Source: Chrysopilus asiliformis
Taxonomy: Eukaryota > Arthropoda > Insecta > Diptera > Rhagionidae
Assembly: GCA_964034945.1 (NCBI GenBank)
Contig: OZ035961.1
Span: forward strand, 65,006,031 to 65,070,030
Direction: 5' to 3'
Length of the DNA: 64,000 nt
Shown here in pieces: positions 43,311-52,789 of the stretch; the stretch's first letter is position 1, and each line of letters starts with the position of its first letter. The position numbers and the translations under genes are program-made. The notes below the pieces were generated by a model. That model had not been told where the DNA came from, ran no database searches, and worked only from the letters and a program-made list of their open reading frames with translations.

Positions 43311-43486
43311 TATTGAGTTGCGCAAAGAAATAAAAAACGACCGATTGTATCCACTGGTAAAATGCAAGTGAGGTTTATTCAAAATGAAATTGCTTATTAC
43401 AAGCACAAAGTCGATTTACAGTTTTCTGTGACAAAGTGTATTCAATTGTCTAACAAAATGATACTAATTCAAATACATTTCCGATA
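43311..43486 (-). repeat. copia 5' LTR
   Basis: 176 bp, equal to the 3' LTR minus its 44-bp palindromic insertion, with few substitutions (for example CTGTGACA for CTGTTACA). AATAAA-type signals are weak. Confidence 0.92.
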
Positions 43487-43491
43487 AGTAT

Positions 43492-44055
43492 GAATAAATA
43501 AGATTAGTTACTGCACACTCAAAAAGCTTTGGAAAAGCAGATAATTTAGCGACACATTTATAATTCTCTATATTATCTCTTTTGCCTGATTTATCCAGAG
43601 GAATCACATATGAACTCTTCCATAAATCAGGAAAAATGTTTTGTTTTAGCGAAAGATTAAATATAAACGTAAGAACTTCATATAAGCTAGAAGCACATTT
43701 CTTTAAAAATAGCGAAGGAATTTGACCAGGCCCTGGTGATGAGATCTCGTCAAGATCTAACAGCGATTGCAAGACTGTGTCCTCGTCTAAATAAATATTT
43801 GGAATATTAACTGTATTAACGGAGTCAAGAAATATAAAGTATTGGTAGTCGATATGATTAGAATTAGAAGTGTAAGTTTTGCTAAAAAATAATGCAAGCA
43901 TATTTGCTATTTCCCGAGGGTCGTCAGAAGTTAAATTGTTTTAGGTCATAACACTAGGATAATCGTCATTTTTTCTTTTTTGACTTTATATAACTCCAAA
44001 ACATTTTCGGTTTATTTTTTATTTCTCGCTCCATTATTATTTATTACCTATTTAT
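43492..44055 (-). pseudogene. LINE relic, segment 2 (pre-RT and RT start)
   Basis: Minus strand: EIKNKPKMFWSYIKSKKKKN and SDDPREIANMLALFFSKTYT (endonuclease-RT linker), LDLDEISSPGPGQIPSLFLK, then LWKSSYVIPLDKSGKRDNIE, NYKCVAKLSAFPKLFE (RT motif 0-1). It is bounded by the copia element on one side and an INE-1-like copy on the other. One stop lies in the linker. Confidence 0.88.
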
Positions 44056-44603
44056 TATACCCGTATGGTGAAACCAAAGGGTATATTAGATTTGCCTTAC
44101 CGTTTGTAACGCCAAGATCCCATTATCACACACAAAAATGAATTACACCAGTGTGTTTAGAATGATAAAAAAAATTGAATTCAGCATGTCCGTCCGTCCG
44201 TCTGTCCATCTGTGGCGCGGATTGCGGGCGCACGGATTGAGCTACAGACTTGAAATTTTGCGTAGGTCCGTTTTTCGTAAAATGCGAGGCCAAGTTCGTT
44301 CATGGGCAAAAATGGACCATTAGGGTGTGGGGGGGGGGGGGTACCCCCCATACGAACGAAAACGTTTTTTGTGAATATCTCAAAAACGGTGCATCTTATC
44401 AAAAAAGTGCAAGAACAAAAGTTATTTAGGATATGATTCTACATGAAACTCCCATACATCAAAATCCGATTGGAATAAATTTTAAAAAATCTTATTGGAA
44501 AGTTTGACTTCATAGTGGAATTTTGATAAAACTGTTCGCCATTCACTTAAATCACCATACAGGTTTTCAATAATTGCCATATTGGCAATTATAGCTTTTG
44601 TTA
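44056..44603 (+). mobile_element. INE-1/DINE-1-like Helitron relic, split at its 3' end by a Helitron
   Basis: TATACCCGTATGGTG start, GTCCGTCCGTCTGTCCATC core, a 12-G run at 44,331-44,342 in the GGTACCCCCC block, and the second-subfamily 3' part. The terminal TTTTGTTA|TGTT is split: TGTT lies at 45,140-45,143 beyond the Helitron. Confidence 0.92.
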
Positions 44604-45139
44604 TCTATATAAATGGAAGTTTGTTGGTTGGTTGGTTGGTTGGTTGGTTGGTTGGTTGGTTGGTTGGTTTGAGATTACAAAACTCAAGAACTACTGGACC
44701 GATTTTTACACGGTTTTTTGCAAAATGATCTGTGTTGCCAGGAGCAGGTTTTTAGCTATGTAGATTTTCAAAATTTGAAATGGAAGGTCCTGAAAGGATA
44801 ACATAAATATCCTTTTTTCCATTTTGCCCCGGAAAAATTTGCATTATAGGGTTTTTGGGGTCGCTGATCACGAATCCGGTATTAGATTTTCAAAATTCGA
44901 AACGGAAGGTCCTGAAAGGATAACGCAAATATCCTTTTTCTCATTTTTCTCCGGAGAAATTGGCATTATGGGGTTTTTGGGGTCGCTGATCACGAATCCG
45001 GTATTACATTTTCAAAATTCGAAACGAAAGGTCCTGTAAGGATAACATCTCTTCCCAAAACTTTTTAAGTTATTTATGGTGTTTTGGCATTCTAAAATTT
45101 ATACAAAAAACTTTTAGCTGCCAACGAAGGGTCTGCTAG
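44604..45139 (+). mobile_element. Complete non-autonomous Helitron (Helentron-type) with internal tandem monomers
   Basis: Begins TCTATATAAATGG after A, then (GGTT)n at 44,622-44,668 and CAAGAACTACTGGACCGATT, a block common at insect Helitron 5' ends. Two and a half GGATAAC monomers follow (44,735-45,050), then AAAACTTTTAGCTGCCAACG and GGGTCTGCTAG before T. TC start, CTAG end and insertion between A and T are all as expected. There is no coding. Confidence 0.92.
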
Positions 45140-45480
45140 TGTTATATAATTTGTAGCAAATCAGTATATAGGATTTGAGTTCACGGCGATAATTGCAGTA
45201 TTCGAGGTAGTCATTATGATGTCTGGTAGTCCTCCATTTTTTGAAGGACCGGTTCTTTAAATTTTTTAACCTTCTCGTTTCAAGAACATACCATGGAGGA
45301 TTTGATAACGTTTTAGAAGATATAGATGGGACAAACATAGATATACATCCTAAAATACTTTGATAGAACAGTGATAGCGCTACGTTTACGTCAGATGCAA
45401 TAAAGACTTCAGTCCAGTCAATATTTAAAACAAAGTAATTAATTAAATTATAATTTGCTTTTTTAAAATTGAACTAATAT
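45140..45480 (-). pseudogene. LINE relic, segment 1 (after endonuclease)
   Basis: Minus strand: NIDWTEVFIASDVNVALSLF and ISSKTLSNPPWYVLETRRLK, KNRSFKKWRTTRHHNDYLEY, the region between endonuclease and RT in Jockey-like LINEs (WTEVF..A, PPW.....RLK). It continues at 44,055. Upstream sequence is lost. Confidence 0.85.
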
Positions 45481-45514
45481 CCTATTTAAATTTACACGAT
45501 TTTCTAGTCCCGTT

Positions 45515-46026
45515 ATTATACCCGTATGGTGAAACCAAACGCCAAGATCCCGTCATCACACGCAAAAATGAATTACACCAGTGTGTTTAGAATGATAAAA
45601 ATATTTAATTTCTGCATGTCCGTCCGTCTGTCTGTCTGTCCGTCTGTCTGTCTGTCCGTCCGTCTGTCTGTGGCGCGGATTGCGGGCGCACGGATTGAGC
45701 TAGAGACTTGAAAGTTTGCACAGATCCGTTTTTCGTAAAATGCGAGGCTAAGTTCGTTAATGGGCAAAAATGGACCATTAGGGGGGTACCCCCCATACGA
45801 ACGAAATCGTTTGTTATGAATATCTCATAAACGGTGCATCTTATCAAAAAAGTCCAAGAACAAAAGTTATTTAGGATATGATTCTACATAAAACTCCCAT
45901 ACATCAAAATCCGATTGGAATAAATTTTAAAAAATCTTATTGGAAAGTTTGACTTCGCCATTCACTTAAATCACCATACGGGTTTTCAATAATTGCCAGA
46001 TTGGCAATTATAGCTTTTGTTATGTT
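45515..46026 (+). mobile_element. INE-1/DINE-1-like Helitron relic, short 5' and 3' deletions
   Basis: TATACCCGTATGGTGAAACC joins directly to ACGCCAAGATCCCGTC, so about 30 bp after the start is missing. Core GTCCGTCCGTCTGTCTGTCT, and GACTTC joins CGCCATTCACTTAAATC. The hairpin end is normal. Confidence 0.9.
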
Positions 46027-46839
46027 TACATTATTTATTACTAACTATTTATTTTATTTAGTTCGTTTATCGATAAATTCTTGTACTTTAAAACTTTTCT
46101 TTTAATTAGCAAAACGCTCATCTTTTGGGTTCAATTTCGCTTTATAATTCTAATGCCCGCTTAGACAATTCTTTTCTTTTTCTTTGCAAATTTGCATTTT
46201 CTACACTGTCATAATTTCTTTTATTCTTTAGCTATTTTTTGTTTGACGTTTTTAATTTAGTATTAAAAATTTTAATGACTAATTTAAATTATTTAAATTA
46301 TTTGTAGACTAATTTTAATTTTAATCAGTTCACTTTTGGTTCAAACATCTTAATTATACTTAGTATGTAATTTTTAGTTTGATTTTGTAATTTTTATTTA
46401 ATTTCCATAATTTTAGCACAAATTTCATAGCTCTTCTTATAGTTAATTACACACTTAGTTAGGTAAGTATATTTCAATTAATTGTTTTAGCTTGTTTAGA
46501 TAAATTTTCGTACAATATTATTATTTGGATAGGTAAATTTTATTCACTGTTTTGTTGTCATTAATACATGGTTTCTAATTTAACTTTAAACTCGCATAAA
46601 TTTCTTTTTTTTGTAGTTTTAAATCAACTAAGTGCAATTTAAAATTCCTATCACTTTCTCCAATTTTCAACGCGACGCAGTAAACGCAATTAAATTGACA
46701 CACAAGAAAAACCGCCTTTTTACGCAGCCAATTTGACGCCAACCTTCTTTCTTTTTTTCTTTTTTTTCGTAATCTCCAATCAAGATTACTAGAAAAAAAA
46801 ATCGGTCGGATTAAAAAGTTTTAAAAAAAAGGTTTTTTT
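46027..46839. other. Non-coding AT-rich region
   Basis: Short repeats of ATTTTAATTTTAAT-type sequence; no frame, TIR or LTR recognised. CAATTTTCAACGCGACGCAG (about 46,660) and the following 90 bp are GC-richer without a match. Confidence 0.5.
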
Positions 46840-47620
46840 GACGTGGATACGTCTTGGATTTTGGTTATGGGGGTACAAATTAGAAAATCGGCTTGCTGCC
46901 ATGATAACAAATTTGCAATCGATGATACTCGATAGTTTGTGGTGACATCCGAACAGAAACTGTGTTATAAGATGAGGCCTACATTAAAGCATTGTTTAGG
47001 GTATTTTGTTATGTTAAATTATGTTCAATTATTTTTTTAAAGATCCAAATCTAAATTTTCACTACCGCTGCTATGCTGTGTTTGCTGCTTGTAGTACAGA
47101 TTTCACATTTATACTCTTTTTATGCTCCTCCTTTGTGTGTATCGAATCTGATGTATTGAATGTCATGTTATTTCGTTCTTTTCGCTCTTAAAAGTTTCGC
47201 TCTTAATGGCAAAAGCGTTTGCTGTGGTTCCCGCATCTCGTTCTTGGGAACGAAAATGATTTCTATTTAAGTTTTCGCTTCTTGTTCAAAGGGGTTTGTG
47301 GGTCTCGCATGAAAATGAATGAAAGCCTGGAACGATGGCTATTGGGTAGCATGCACACACATATATAAGTATGTATTTCATTAGTAAGAAAGCGATATTT
47401 CGCTCCCACCATTAAAGTTCTGTTCTCAAAAAACGTAAAAACAAAACGCAAATGTCAAGATCTTAAGAGCAAGAACGTAAAAACGAGAATATCCTTCTCG
47501 TTCTTTGGGGGGTTTACTGAAATGCTGAATTTTTATTTTCCATTGATTTAAATTCCTCCTTGGGAGCAGAACGAAAGACTAGAAAAATGGGTAAAAACTT
47601 ATGGTTTGGCGTCAGCATTT
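46840..47620 (-). repeat. Family Y repeat, reversed copy of the 9049-type variant
   Basis: GACGTGGATACGTCTTGG at the left is the reverse of the usual end. It includes AGCATTGTTTAGGGTATTTT, AATTTTCACTACCGCTGC and TCGTTCTTGGGAACGAAAA. It lacks both MITEs present in the copy at 9049 and so supplies their empty sites. Confidence 0.7.
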
Positions 47621-47698
47621 TCTTTCCACAAAACGTGACGCTTAAAAAAAAACACCTCAACTTCCAAAGCTTTCTGTTATGGTTTTTTCGATAATGAT

Positions 47699-47933
47699 CA
47701 TGGCCGAATTATACAAGGTCTGCTGGTTATTTTTTGAGAGCCACCATTTTGCTACGTCATCGGCAAGAAATTCTTTGTAATGTTGATTGTGCGTACGGAG
47801 TTGTTTAGCTAGATGTTAGCTAGATTTGAGAATTAGGGAAAATTCCCATTGAGTCTTATAAGAATTTCTTGCCGATGACGTCAGAGCCAGAAGCAACTGA
47901 GCTGTCAAACAGACCTTGTATAATTCGGCCATG
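47699..47933. mobile_element. MITE with 9-bp target duplication
   Basis: Ends CATGGCCGAATTATACAAGG and its inverse, with further inner complementarity (TCATCGGCAAGAAATTCT / AGAATTTCTTGCCGATGA). GATAATGAT stands on both sides (47,690-47,698 and 47,934-47,942). A 9-bp duplication suggests a Mutator-like superfamily. Confidence 0.9.
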
Positions 47934-47947
47934 GATAATGATAATGA

Positions 47948-48413
47948 ACACCTCGGTGCAAAAAGCGGTCATTTCCACTTTTTCAAATTTTTCATTTTAA
48001 TTTGAGATAAATCCATATTTTTTTTTTGAAAAAGTTATGGGCATTTTAAAGTTTTGGACATAGCTGTTTCTTGCACCCAAGAGTAAAAAAGCGGTTTTTA
48101 AAATTTATTTATGACTACAAAATACAGTCCAGACTTGTTAACTAGCCTTAATTTAGTACAAAACAAATAAAAAAATAAAAAAATATTCAATTTAACAAAA
48201 CAAAACTCCCAGAATAAAAAAAAAAATTTTTTGGAAAAAAATTCCGCGTCAAATTATATGAAACAATGCATCTTTTCTTTAATAACTTTTTACACGGGCC
48301 TCTAAAAAGTATGCTCTTTGCAGCCAAATGTGCGCATTCGTTTATTCTTGCATTTGGCATCAATAACTCATTTTCGCAAAAAAGTGGACATGACCGCTTT
48401 TTGCACCGAGGTC
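47948..48413. mobile_element. MITE or foldback with ACCTCGGTGCAAAAAGCGGT ends
   Basis: ACCTCGGTGCAAAAAGCGGT with CATTTCCACTTTTT at the left recurs inverted at 48,365-48,413. The interior is AT-rich without a frame. Target duplication is unclear. Confidence 0.7.
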
Positions 48414-49590
48414 TTGAATTTTCATTTTAGAAAAACTTTACAATAGAAAAAGTTTACTTCCACAATTGCACGAAAGAAAAAGTGCGCTCAAAAAAAAAAA
48501 CTCGAGATATTAAAAAACTCTGTTGGATTTACCAATTGCGCGTTTCAACTGCAGTTTTTTAATAAAGCTTCTTCTCTAAAAAAGATTTCTCATAGCTTGA
48601 ACTGGTTGATATCAGCTGCTTTTTTTAATGACCCGGATAACAGATCCATATGGATCATTAAAAAAACAGCTAATGTATATATGTAATTGTTGCTCGGAGT
48701 GGCGATAGATGTGAAAACCAGACTAATGTTAATGATTTTAATTTACAAATTATGAAATATTAATTTTTGATACTACAAATAATTTCAAAATTCAAAAAAA
48801 TTCTGTTATTTCATAGTTTAAGGTTATCACTTCTGTCGGCAGTCCCAATGACTGCTTTGTTTTTTTTTTTTTAAATTTATTATCAAGCGATAGACAAAAG
48901 AATAATAAATTGCGGCGCAGACAGATTGTTGCTAACGCGATGAAATCAGCGATTCTCAACCTTAATATTTGTTGAAAAAGGATCTTTCTTGAAGAGAAAA
49001 GAATTGATATGAAAATTTTAACCGGTGTTCATTACAATCTGTTACTGCTTTCTTCGATTGATTTTAATGGTCTTCCTGCTATTCTGCTGCTTTCGTTAGT
49101 TGAATTTGGGACATCTTCGAAAATAAAATTACCAGCCATCTAGTCATAAAAAAGCTTAAACAACTTATTTTTGTTGTAATCAACTGATTAATAACGCCCG
49201 ATTAAACTATCAGCAAAGTTGTATATTTTCTTCAGGATCTCCTCCTGGTTAACGATATTGCTAGAATTAAAAGGATATAAATAAACTAAATCTTCTTTAT
49301 TTTTCTTTTTCAAATACACTTCTGCCAATTCTTTATACCTGAACAGTTCCATGTCGAATTCTAAAATTAAACAAAAATTAAAATTTCACTCTATTTATAG
49401 TAGTGCATAGTAGCAAGATGTTGGATAGTGGGTAAACAATTTTTTTGTAACTTGACTATATATAAATTTGGGGAAAACCCTCGATTTATTCGCAGAGATG
49501 TGCGGATTTTATAGTACCTACATTAGATATCCTTGTTAAGGGTCATTAAGATTCAAACTTCCAGCACAAAAAATATCAACTCAACATATA
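48414..49590. other. Non-coding region with a short palindrome
   Basis: CAGCTGCTTTTTTTAATGA and TCATTAAAAAAACAGCT (48,615-48,672) form a hairpin around ATATGGAT-type sequence. Otherwise nothing is recognisable up to the Tc1 element. Confidence 0.5.
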
Positions 49591-50493
49591 CAGCCATGGA
49601 CATGGAAATAGCACAAAGTTAAAAATTAGTCACGTCCCTAAGTTTCTTTAAATATATATGAAAATAGTTCAAATTTTGTATATGTCACTGTTTCCTGGGA
49701 TCATGCAGTAGAATTCTAAAAAAGAAATTTACCGTTATCACTCTGTTTTATTTCCGTGATATTTCTTTCCGTTATGACATTAATTTCAGTGGACACAGAA
49801 AAAGCACAGATTGTAAATATTTAGTGTTTGCTGTTCGTATGCAACTTGAGTGCTGTTATTCAAAAGTCTTAATTTTTAATAAAAATATACAGTGACTAAA
49901 TAATAGTGCCAGAATGAGTAAAGGAAAGCATTGTCATGCACAAATGTGGAAAAAGGTCAGTGAGATTGTCCAAATAGTCCAATGTCCCAGGAAATTTGTC
50001 TACAACGCAATTAATTTGGTAGAAAATAACTCCATTTATTTAACTGCAAACAAAAATCGAAAACCAAAGCCCGGGAAAACTACAGCTTATATTGACACAG
50101 TCATAACCCGAAAGTGTAAAAATGATCCATTTAACTCATCACGGCAGATTTTGACAGATATAAATGAAGAATTTGACTCAAATATTTCAGACAGATTAGT
50201 CTGAAGGAGATTGAATAATGCAAAACACTTTGGGCGCATAAGTAGGAAAAAACCGCTTCTGTCCAAAAAAATATTAAAAAGCGTTTAAATTTTGCTAGAA
50301 TGCATAAGAATAAAGATTTATCTTTTTGGAAAAAAGTCCTCTGGAGTGATGAAACGAAGATAAATAGAATGGGACCAGATGGTCCAAAAGGCCCAGCTTT
50401 TAATCCTAGGTACACGCGAAAGACAAAAAAACACGGTGGTGAAATTTTCTGATACTTTCCCAAAAATTTGTGCTATTTCTATGTCCATGGCTG
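49591..50493 (+). mobile_element. Tc1-like transposon, internally deleted
   Basis: Inverted ends CAGCCATGGACATGGAAATA (left) and TATTTCTATGTCCATGGCTG (right), each beside TA. The 903-bp length is about half of a complete Tc1 element. The sequence ends shortly after the first catalytic region, so the C-terminal half of the transposase is missing. Confidence 0.92.
49914..50451 (+). pseudogene. Tc1-like transposase, N-terminal half
   Basis: ATG at 49,914 starts MSKGKHCHAQMWKKVSEIVQ, a Tc1-type paired HTH region, with ITRKCKNDPFNSSRQILTD matching the second HTH. An in-frame TGA at about 50,202 is followed by more of the same frame (RRLNNAKHFGRI, LNFARMHKNKDLSFWKKVLW, SDETKINRMGPDG), which holds the first catalytic aspartate. 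The frame stops at 50,449 before the second and third acidic residues. It is inactive by nonsense and deletion. Confidence 0.9.
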
Positions 50494-50495
50494 TA

Positions 50496-51540
50496 TATAT
50501 AGCTGTGTAACATATCTAGATGTCATAAAACTTTCAGCTATGAAACACTTGCATGCCATAAAACTTTCGGTTATGACTTATATGTATGTCATACAACTTT
50601 CAACGCAAGTCATAAAGTTATAAAAATACAAAGATTGACATTTAAGAGCAGAATTTAAACCAGCCAGCATTTTCTAACACTTCGAAATTGTATTAAACAA
50701 AATATATCACTTTGATTTCCTGTTTTCTACATAAAATTAATTAAAACCACGCTAGCGGCTCCGGGCGAAACTTTTCTGCAACAAAACCCTAAGTGGAATT
50801 AATGGTAATTGTTGAAGCCATAACTTGGAAATAATTTTGACTTGACGGCTGTTGACGGGAAAAACTTCTAGTCTTCTAATATTCAAATATGACAAAAGTG
50901 TTCCTAATAACTTCAATATTTTCGACTCGAAAATATTGAAGTTCCAAATTAACTCAGAATTGTGGATCTCATTCAAATAATAAAAAAAACGAATTTAAAA
51001 TCTTAGAAAATGTGACAGTTTTGTTCATTTAAAGTTGGGAAAAACCAAAAAAAATTACTCTTTGGCAAAATTTAACAAAATTATGTTTTTCAAAAAATGT
51101 GTCTTTGCGGCATTTTTGAAGGTTTTGACCTAATTTTTTGGTTTTCCTACTTTTGAAGTATCTACTATCAAATTTGATAAAAAAATCAAAAGAAATCGAT
51201 AAAAAAAACGACCACTGTGCGTCGTTGAAATTGAAATTAGTTCTACGGTCGAAATAAGATCTACACTGATGTCATAAAACTTTCAGCTATGAAACACCTG
51301 CATGCGGAGTCATGCACTGGTATCTAGTGCGTGACTCTAATTATTGATAGTTTCTTTTTTTGATGGTGGTCCATCAAATAACCATTTCTTACAATTCTTT
51401 ATCCAGTGTCCTCTTCTAAAAAATTTATTTAGCTTGCCTTCGTATCTGTCTGTTTATTTGTCTGTCGGGATCAAATCTTGAAATCTAATTTTGACCCACT
51501 TCCACTCATCCGATTGACTTAAAATTTTACAATATTTTTA
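50496..51540. other. Non-coding region with a duplicated ATGTCATAAAACTTTCAGCT segment
   Basis: The segment at 50,519-50,560 recurs at 51,267-51,305 (ATGTCATAAAACTTTCAGCT, ATGAAACACYTGCATGC), possibly marking the ends or a direct duplication of an unknown element. The 74-codon frame in between has no recognisable product. Confidence 0.45.
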
Positions 51541-51890
51541 TTACTTCGTCCTTGTAAGGATAACATAAGGTCCTGTAGGGATAAGGTGATTATCCTTTTC
51601 CTCAAAATTTCTGGGTAATATCTGTTCCGAGGATTTTTGAGTCGCTGACTTTGATTCCGGGATTAAAAAGTACTATTCGGACAACACGATTATCCTTTTT
51701 CTCAATTTTTCCGGAAAAAATCTGATCTTGGGGATTTTGGGGTCCTTGAATCCGATTCTAGCATTAAAAAGATCGTAAATATAACGAAAGGTCCTGTCAG
51801 GATAACATGATTATCCTTTCCCTCAAATTGTCCGGGAAAAATTTCATCTGCGGGTCTTTGGGGTTGCTGAATCCGGTTTTTGGGCCTAAT
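51541..51890. repeat. GGATAAC tandem family, diverged subtype, three units
   Basis: GTCCTGTAAGGATAAC-like cores at about 51,552, 51,685 and 51,791 with ACATGATTATCC replacing the usual CGCAAATATCC, period about 120 bp. Confidence 0.75.
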
Positions 51891-51969
51891 CCCATGATAC
51901 ACAGAACCTAAATTTTTTTTTCCTTTCATCTGCATTTTTTTTTAAATAAAAGCTTTTTTAATAAAAAAT

Positions 51970-52652
51970 TTTATTGTTTTTTTCTTACAATATTTACATA
52001 CCTCTGATTTTTTAAATGGTTTCCTACATTACTTAGATTGCTTATTTTGATGTGCAGCTCTCGTCATCAACGCTTCTTGAACAAATTTATCGCTGTCTGC
52101 ACACTTTTTCATATTTCTTTCGAACATGCATAACTGAATTATTAGTTCATCGACGGCTTCCTTAGTAAGAAGCTAAAATCTACAAAATCTTATATATTAA
52201 CATCAGTTCGGGTAAGGCATGCTCTTTCTTGTCTACAAGTCCATTGTAAAGTTCTGTCCATCTTCGCTTGAAATCCAATAGAATACAAAGAGATCATTGC
52301 ATGTTTTATATAGTTGATCCTTTAAAGTCGTCTCAAACAATGATTTTAGAGCTTCCCATGAATCTCGCGCTGACTCTTTATCCATTATATTCTGGTAAAC
52401 TTCATCTGCGATGGAAATAGTTATCATGGACTTAGCATAACTATTCGTCTTTCGATTTAGATCGCTCTGCTGATTATGTTGTTTAATTTGGACCTCAGTC
52501 GCCAATTCTTCTAAAGGATTCGATTTCAGCAGTCTTCCGTCAGTTACATCTAGGTCTCCTTCGTGGTAATCCAGTAAATCACGGATTTTCCTCTTCCACA
52601 GTGGCCAATCTAACTCACCGCTTAACAACTGTGTATGTTTCGCAAAATCCAT
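51970..52652 (-). pseudogene. Second copia-type gag fragment
   Basis: ATG at 52,652 opens 139 codons: QLLSGELDWPLWKRKIRDLL (UBN2-type gag), DEVYQNIMDKESARDSWEAL and KDQLYKTCNDLFVF. After a frameshift it continues with LTKEAVDELIIQLCMFERNM and a broken zinc knuckle (VCKYCKKK) near 51,990. It belongs to a different copia family from the one at 34,640. No LTR recognised. Confidence 0.82.
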
Positions 52653-52789
52653 TTTTAAATATACTCGAACAACACGATAAAACTAATTTTGATTATTTAA
52701 TTAAATTTCTCGTTGGGATGTGCTGTTCCCATATGCAATTGAACTTAGTTCTATGAAAATATAAATTTTTCTTCAAATTAGAAAAATAT

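Larger units (their letters stand above)
34640..43486 (-). mobile_element. Ty1/copia retrotransposon with nested hAT and mariner
   Basis: Full limits are given by the 5-bp duplication AGTAT at 34,635-34,639 and 43,487-43,491. LTRs are 34,640-34,859 (3') and 43,311-43,486 (5'). Removing the hAT (3417 bp plus duplication) and the mariner (1293 bp plus TA) leaves about 4.1 kb, short of the usual 5 kb mainly because the integrase core is deleted. Order on the minus strand is LTR, PBS, gag, protease, integrase remnant, RT, RNase H, PPT, LTR. LTR termini are TATCGG...CTCAATA rather than TG...CA. Confidence 0.93.
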
